Part shown: piece after piece, positions 60,074 to 64,000 of the stretch | Numbering within the stretch: position 1 is the stretch's first letter | Layout of the letters: each line of letters opens with the position of its first letter | From: Actinomycetota bacterium | Lineage (GTDB): Bacteria; Actinomycetota; Geothermincolia; Geothermincolales; RBG-13-55-18 | NCBI GenBank assembly: GCA_030019255.1 | Contig: JASEFK010000012.1 | Span: forward strand, 17,749 to 81,748 | Reading direction: 5' to 3' | DNA length: 64,000 nt | Program-made: the position numbers and the translations under genes | The notes under the pieces: model-generated | Database searches by the model: none | What the model saw: the letters and a program-made list of their open reading frames with translations, nothing else | What the model was told of the DNA's origin: nothing

Positions 60074-61429
60074 TCAGGTGCCCTCGCGGAGGCGGCGGCG
60101 GGGTCGCAGGACGATGCGCAGCGGGGTTCCCTCCAGCTCGAAGGTCTCCCTCAGCTTGCGCTCCAGGAATCTCTCGTAGGCGGGATCGGCCAGGTCCGGG
60201 CGGTTGACGAAGAAGACGAACTGGGGAGGGGCGCTCCGGGCCTGGGTAACGTAGTAGAACTGCAATCGTTTTCCCTTTCTCGAGGGAGGAGGCGACTGGG
60301 AGAGGACGCGGTGCAGGAGGTCGTTGAGCCGGGAGGTCTGTACCCTGGACTCCCAGTTGGCCCGCACGCGGTCCACGGCGGGGAGGACCTTTCCCAGCCC
60401 GGCCCCGCTCAGGGCGCTCACCTTCAGGAAAGGGGCGTAGTCGATGAAACGCAGCTTTTCCGTGGCATCCTCGACGACCTCGACGGCCTTCCCGCTCCCC
60501 TTAACCAGATCCCACTTGTTGAGTACCACTACGCAGGCACGGCCGTCCTCCTTGATACGGGCGGCTATCTTCTGGTCCTGGTCGGTCACGCCCTCCGAGG
60601 CGTCCACCACCAGGAGGGCTACCTGCGAGCGGTCTATGGCCCGCCACACCCGGACCAGGCTGTAGAACTCCACGCTCTCCCTGATCCTGGCGCGCCGCCG
60701 CCAGCCAGCGGTGTCGATGAAGCGGTACCTTTTTCCATCTATTTCCAGGAGGGTATCCACCGCATCCCTGGTGGTGCCCGGCATCTCGCTGGTTATGGAA
60801 CGTTCTTCGGCCAGCAGGGCGTTGAACAGGGTGGACTTGCCCACGTTGGGCCTGCCCACGATGGCCACCACCGTCTCGGAACCCTCCTCCCCCTCCTCCG
60901 GGGACACCTTCGGGAGAGCCTCCACCACCGCGTCCAGTAGGTCCCCCACGTTGCGGCCGTGCATGGCGGAGACCGGCCAGGGGTCCCCCAGCCCGAGGGA
61001 GTACCACTCCACCACCTCCCTCTCCCGGCTCTGGTTGTCCACCTTGTTGGCTACCAGCATGACCGGTTTCCCGGTCTTTCTCAACTCCTGGGCCACCTCC
61101 TGGTCCATGGGGGTCACCCCTTCCACGGCGTCCACCAGCATGAGCACCAGGTCCGCCTCGCGGACGGCGGCCATGGCTTGGCGCCCGATGGCCCGGGTGA
61201 GGTCCTCCTCGGCGGCGGGGTCCAGACCTCCCGTGTCCACGATGCGGAAATCCCTCCCCCGCCAGGAGGCCGTGAAATAATTGCGGTCCCTGGTCACCCC
61301 GGGCATCCTCTCCACTATGGCCTCTCCCCGGGCCACGATGCGGTTCACCAGGGTGGACTTGCCCACGTTGGGTCTCCCCACCACGGCTACCAGGGGCAGG
61401 GGCGAGATTACCTTCCTTCTCTCCTCCAT
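60074..61429 (-). CDS. der: Ribosome biogenesis GTPase Der (EngA)
   Basis: Der has two tandem G domains and a KH-like C-terminus and acts in 50S assembly. The 451-residue protein has G1 motifs GRPNVGKSTLVN (about 17-28) and GRPNVGKSTLFN (about 195), DTGGL and DTAGW G3 motifs, NKVD and NKWD G4 motifs, and a basic C-terminus. AAGGGA precedes the ATG. It lies between the DUF512 gene and plsY, the usual arrangement in Firmicutes and Actinobacteria. The 241-bp spacer before plsY contains no gene. Confidence 0.97.
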   Translation of the reverse strand: MEERRKVISPLPLVAVVGRPNVGKSTLVNRIVARGEAIVERMPGVTRDRNYFTASWRGRDFRIVDTGGLDPAAEEDLTRAIGRQAMAAVREADLVLMLVDAVEGVTPMDQEVAQELRKTGKPVMLVANKVDNQSREREVVEWYSLGLGDPWPVSAMHGRNVGDLLDAVVEALPKVSPEEGEEGSETVVAIVGRPNVGKSTLFNALLAEERSITSEMPGTTRDAVDTLLEIDGKRYRFIDTAGWRRRARIRESVEFYSLVRVWRAIDRSQVALLVVDASEGVTDQDQKIAARIKEDGRACVVVLNKWDLVKGSGKAVEVVEDATEKLRFIDYAPFLKVSALSGAGLGKVLPAVDRVRANWESRVQTSRLNDLLHRVLSQSPPPSRKGKRLQFYYVTQARSAPPQFVFFVNRPDLADPAYERFLERKLRETFELEGTPLRIVLRPRRRLREGT

Positions 61430-61496
61430 TCGCGGTCCCTTCCAGTCGCTGTACTTCTACAAGGACATTTTACAATCGAAGGACAATCCAAGGGGT

Positions 61497-62849
61497 TCAA
61501 GTGCTGTGCCAGTCAAAAGCGGAGAGAAAGATGTCCCCCCTAGCCCGCAGGGGGTGAAGGCGGTACCCAGTATGGGAGGCAATGTCCTCCACCGTGAGCC
61601 CGTCGAGGAAACGGCCCTCCCTCACCAGGTTCTCGGGGACAAGGACATCCCGGCCGGCGGGGCCTCCTTCCCGCAGCGCCTTCAGGATATCCCTGCCTCC
61701 CAGAAGGGAGCTCACGGTTACCGTGCCTCCGAAGAGCCCGTTTTTCGCCACCACCAGCTCCACCCCTTCCACCCCCGCCTCGGAAAGGGCCCTGCGGATA
61801 ACGGGTTCGCCGGCCTCTCCGGTCAGAACGACCGGCCTTTCACCGCCATCACCCGCGTCGCCACCCACGTGCCCCTTCTCTGGAAGCCTCGTTGATCTTT
61901 CCGGGCCACCGCGGCGCGCGAGGGAGGCGGCCTCTTCCAGGAATTTCCTGGCCATCCCTACCCCGTTCTCCAGCTGCGGGAAACCCTCGTAGTGCTCCGC
62001 CGGCGGGAAGTCGCGTCCTGCCAGGAGGTAAAACTCGTCAGAGGCGTGGAAAAGGCGCCTTCCCAGGAGGCCCAGGGCCTTCTCCTGGAACTCCTCCACC
62101 AGGTCCAGGACGGAGGACGCCGTCCCCGCATCGTGAGGCCCGATGCCGGGGGCCCGCTCCCCCGCTAAGCGGGTGAGGCCCACGGGGACCACTCCAAGGG
62201 AGGTAGCCTGGAACGCGTACAGGACTTCCTCAAAGGTGCGGCGCAGGGCGAACCCGTCGTTGATCCCCGGGCAGCAGACCACCTGGAGATGTACTTCCAG
62301 CTCGGCCTCCAGCAGCAGCCGGAGGACTTCCAGTCCCCGGCCCGCTCCCTTGCCCATGAGCCGGGACCTCAGGTCGGGGTCGGTGGAATGGAGCGACACG
62401 TAGAGGGGCGAGAGACGCAGGTTGATTATGCGCCTCACCTCCGCGGCATCCAGGTTGTTCAGGGTGATGAAGTTGCCGTGCCAGAAGGAGAGGCGGTAAT
62501 CGTCATCCTTGAGGTAAAGCGAGGGACGCAGGCCCGGGGGCATCTGGTCCACGAAGCAGAACACGCAGCGATTTCGGCAGGTGATTACCCCGTCAAAGAC
62601 CGGGTCCTCGAAGACCAGCCCCAGGGGACGGCCTTCCTCCTTGCGTATCTTAACCACCAGGACCCTGTCCCCGCGCCGCAGGCGGAGTTTCACCACCGGC
62701 CCGTCTCCCCAGAGCATGAGGTCCAGGAAGTCCCGCGGCCGCCGCCCGTTCACCTCCAGCAGAAGGTCCCCTTCCCTGACCTCCCCGCTGCAGGGGCTCC
62801 CCCCGCGCACCTCCACCACGCGCGGGGGGCGCCACCTACGCCTACTCAT
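61497..62849 (-). CDS. DUF512 radical-SAM-like protein with PDZ domain
   Basis: The 450-residue protein has an N-terminal PDZ-like segment (about 10-60: GSPCSGEVREGDLLLEVNG), CRNRCVFCFVDQMPPGLR with a CxxxCxxC cluster motif (about 93-100), and a C-terminal DUF512 region (LLAGRDFP, VVLTGEAGEPV, NGLFGGTVTVSSLLGG). This family is conserved next to der in Clostridia and deep Actinobacteria; its function is unknown. Its ATG overlaps the cmk stop by 4 bases (ATGA). Confidence 0.9.
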   Translation of the reverse strand: MSRRRWRPPRVVEVRGGSPCSGEVREGDLLLEVNGRRPRDFLDLMLWGDGPVVKLRLRRGDRVLVVKIRKEEGRPLGLVFEDPVFDGVITCRNRCVFCFVDQMPPGLRPSLYLKDDDYRLSFWHGNFITLNNLDAAEVRRIINLRLSPLYVSLHSTDPDLRSRLMGKGAGRGLEVLRLLLEAELEVHLQVVCCPGINDGFALRRTFEEVLYAFQATSLGVVPVGLTRLAGERAPGIGPHDAGTASSVLDLVEEFQEKALGLLGRRLFHASDEFYLLAGRDFPPAEHYEGFPQLENGVGMARKFLEEAASLARRGGPERSTRLPEKGHVGGDAGDGGERPVVLTGEAGEPVIRRALSEAGVEGVELVVAKNGLFGGTVTVSSLLGGRDILKALREGGPAGRDVLVPENLVREGRFLDGLTVEDIASHTGYRLHPLRARGDIFLSAFDWHST

Positions 62850-63529
62850 GTCCCCATCTCCATGCGTCGCAGTATCTCCTGCACCACCTGGGAGACCTTC
62901 ATCCCGGTGGTGTCTATGACCACCGCGTCGGGGGCCCGGCGCAGGGGATTGACCTTGCGGGTGCTGTCCAGGTGGTCCCTTCTCACTATCTCCTGCTCCA
63001 CCGCCCTCAGGGTGACCTGGTATCCCCCGCGGCGCATCTCCCGGTACCTTCGCCGTGCCCTCTCCCTGAGGGAGGCGGTGATGAAGAACTTGTAATCGGC
63101 CTGCGGAAAGACCACCGTGCCCACGTCCCGGCCCTCCGCCACCAGTCCCCCCTCAACCGCCCAGTCCCTCTGCTTCCTGACCATCTCACGACGCACCTCG
63201 GGGTGGCTGGATACCTCCGAGACATGTGCGGAAACCTCCCGGGAACGGATGGCTGAGGTCACGTCCTCCCCGTCCAGGAAGAAACGGTGTGGAGGCCTCA
63301 TTCCCCGGCGGTATTCACCCCGCACCTCCATCTCCCTCGCCATCTCCGCCAGGCCCGGTCCGTCTTCCAGGTCATGGTGCTCCCGCAAGGCCTTGAGGGT
63401 GAGGGCACGGTACATGGCCCCGGTGTCCAGGTAGGTCAAGCGAAGCCGTCGGGCCAGGCTGCGGGCCACGGTACTCTTTCCCGCCCCCGCCGGCCCGTCT
63501 ATGGCGATGATGGGGCCTTTGCCGGTCAC
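62846..63529 (-). CDS. cmk: Cytidylate kinase
   Basis: Cmk phosphorylates CMP/dCMP. The chosen start is GTG 63529, giving MTGKGPIIAIDGPAGAGKS, which matches family N-termini and has GGAGG 9 bases upstream; an ATG at 63577 would add 16 residues with a poorly placed SD. The 227-residue protein has the P-loop GPAGAGKST, YLDTGAMYRALTL, VSAHVSEVSSHPEVR and AEGRDVGTVVFP. It heads the cmk-DUF512-der-plsY-gpsA string. Confidence 0.95.
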   Translation of the reverse strand: MTGKGPIIAIDGPAGAGKSTVARSLARRLRLTYLDTGAMYRALTLKALREHHDLEDGPGLAEMAREMEVRGEYRRGMRPPHRFFLDGEDVTSAIRSREVSAHVSEVSSHPEVRREMVRKQRDWAVEGGLVAEGRDVGTVVFPQADYKFFITASLRERARRRYREMRRGGYQVTLRAVEQEIVRRDHLDSTRKVNPLRRAPDAVVIDTTGMKVSQVVQEILRRMEMGT

Positions 63530-64000
63530 CTGGAGCAACCTCCGTTTTCCCCGGGATGCTTTCCCGTTCCCGCTCATGACGCAAATTCGATCCTCCCTTG
63601 GTAAAGATTATAGGACACATGAGGAACCGGGATGAGCGGACGACTCACCCCCAGGCCGCTCCGGGGTTCTTGCCGTGGGAGCGCCGGGGAGAGGGGGCTT
63701 CGATAGAGGTATCTCCTCGTGTCCACGCCGGGTAGGTGATGTATCGGGATTCCTTGACCATATGACCTCGTGGAAGTCCTCAACCTTAAAAAGCGCATTC
63801 CACGCCCATGAAAGTTGCGGTTCAGCCGGTGAATCTTAATGGAAATCCCTTGGTAAGTCGGTGTTTAACGGACTGGCGTAGTTACCTGCAGATTGTCGAT
63901 AACGCCTACCCTGTCGATCCTTGCATCCCTCTGCGCGAACGTTGTGGTAGCGTATACGAAATTGTGTCACCAAATCCATAGACATTATGGAGAGCAATCA
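63530..64000. other. Right-end spacer without a gene
   Basis: No coding region, tRNA or convincing promoter is seen. The frames open on both strands are short and lack ribosome binding sites. The next gene on this side lies outside the window. Confidence 0.6.

Noticed and set aside
1..64000. Prophage, transposase or integrase genes
   Set aside because: No transposase, integrase or phage structural motif was seen in any coding region; only the intein is mobile-derived.

Overview
The window is GC-rich (roughly 60-65 percent by eye), densely coded DNA with short spacers, frequent GTG/TTG starts and strong purine-rich ribosome binding sites. The gene content points to a deep-branching, anaerobic, non-model member of the Actinobacteriota (a Geothermincola/Rubrobacter-like grade): an oxygen-sensitive class III ribonucleotide reductase is the only RNR seen; an RsiG-like c-di-GMP-binding anti-sigma protein and a GarA-like FHA protein next to a MerR regulator are actinobacterial hallmarks; Rny and SpoVS are shared with Firmicutes and deep Actinobacteria; and meso-DAP is made through the LL-diaminopimelate aminotransferase route. 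The taxonomic placement is an inference. No rRNA, prophage, IS element or CRISPR array was found.

Layout. 1-36 kb is almost entirely on the + strand. It holds: the end of rsmB; recA; a promoter-structured RNA-terminator unit (2277-2461) directly upstream of rny; a GHKL ATPase and spoVS; two 100-bp direct repeats; miaB; a LigB-like/AMMECR1 pair; miaA-dapF-dapL-hflX; a membrane GAF-GAF-GGDEF diguanylate cyclase; tRNA-Pro(GGG); pgsA; a sugar nucleotidyltransferase with a degenerate phosphomannomutase tail; an NAD salvage pair (pncA-pncB); a lipoate ligase-like gene; the RsiG-like gene; FHA and MerR genes; a Mut7-C protein; a PRC-MgtE fusion; a DD-carboxypeptidase; hpt; a bifunctional-nuclease (DUF151) gene; a K+ channel; and an RlpA-like protein. 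At 36-39 kb there is a small redox-flavoured locus (SufR-like regulator, zinc-ribbon protein, DUF1858 protein) around an AT-rich palindromic operator, followed by an ER-type signal peptidase and a glycerophosphodiesterase with a duplicated stub.

From 40.5 to 51.6 kb lies an acyl-CoA module: an AMP-forming acyl-CoA ligase, then on the - strand DUF35 protein, thiolase, a split B12-dependent acyl-CoA mutase with unusual active-site residues, acyl-CoA dehydrogenase, SDR and hotdog thioesterase, headed by TetR and PadR regulators. From 51.9 to 56.9 kb is the anaerobic RNR locus nrdR-nrdD-nrdH-like-nrdG plus a DUF3786 gene; NrdD carries a mini-intein and the promoter carries two NrdR-box-like palindromes. 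57-63.5 kb is the conserved housekeeping string cmk-DUF512-der-plsY-gpsA with an LmeA-like gene further on.

Themes. (i) c-di-GMP may connect the GGDEF enzyme to the RsiG-like protein. (ii) The cluster around the divergent mutase looks like a fatty- or branched-acid route whose substrate is not obviously methylmalonyl-CoA. (iii) Spacers repeatedly contain short direct repeats, several of which are copies of the end of the adjacent gene. (iv) The best candidate for an undescribed element is the ~150-nt RNA before rny, whose closing helix and terminator are mutually exclusive.
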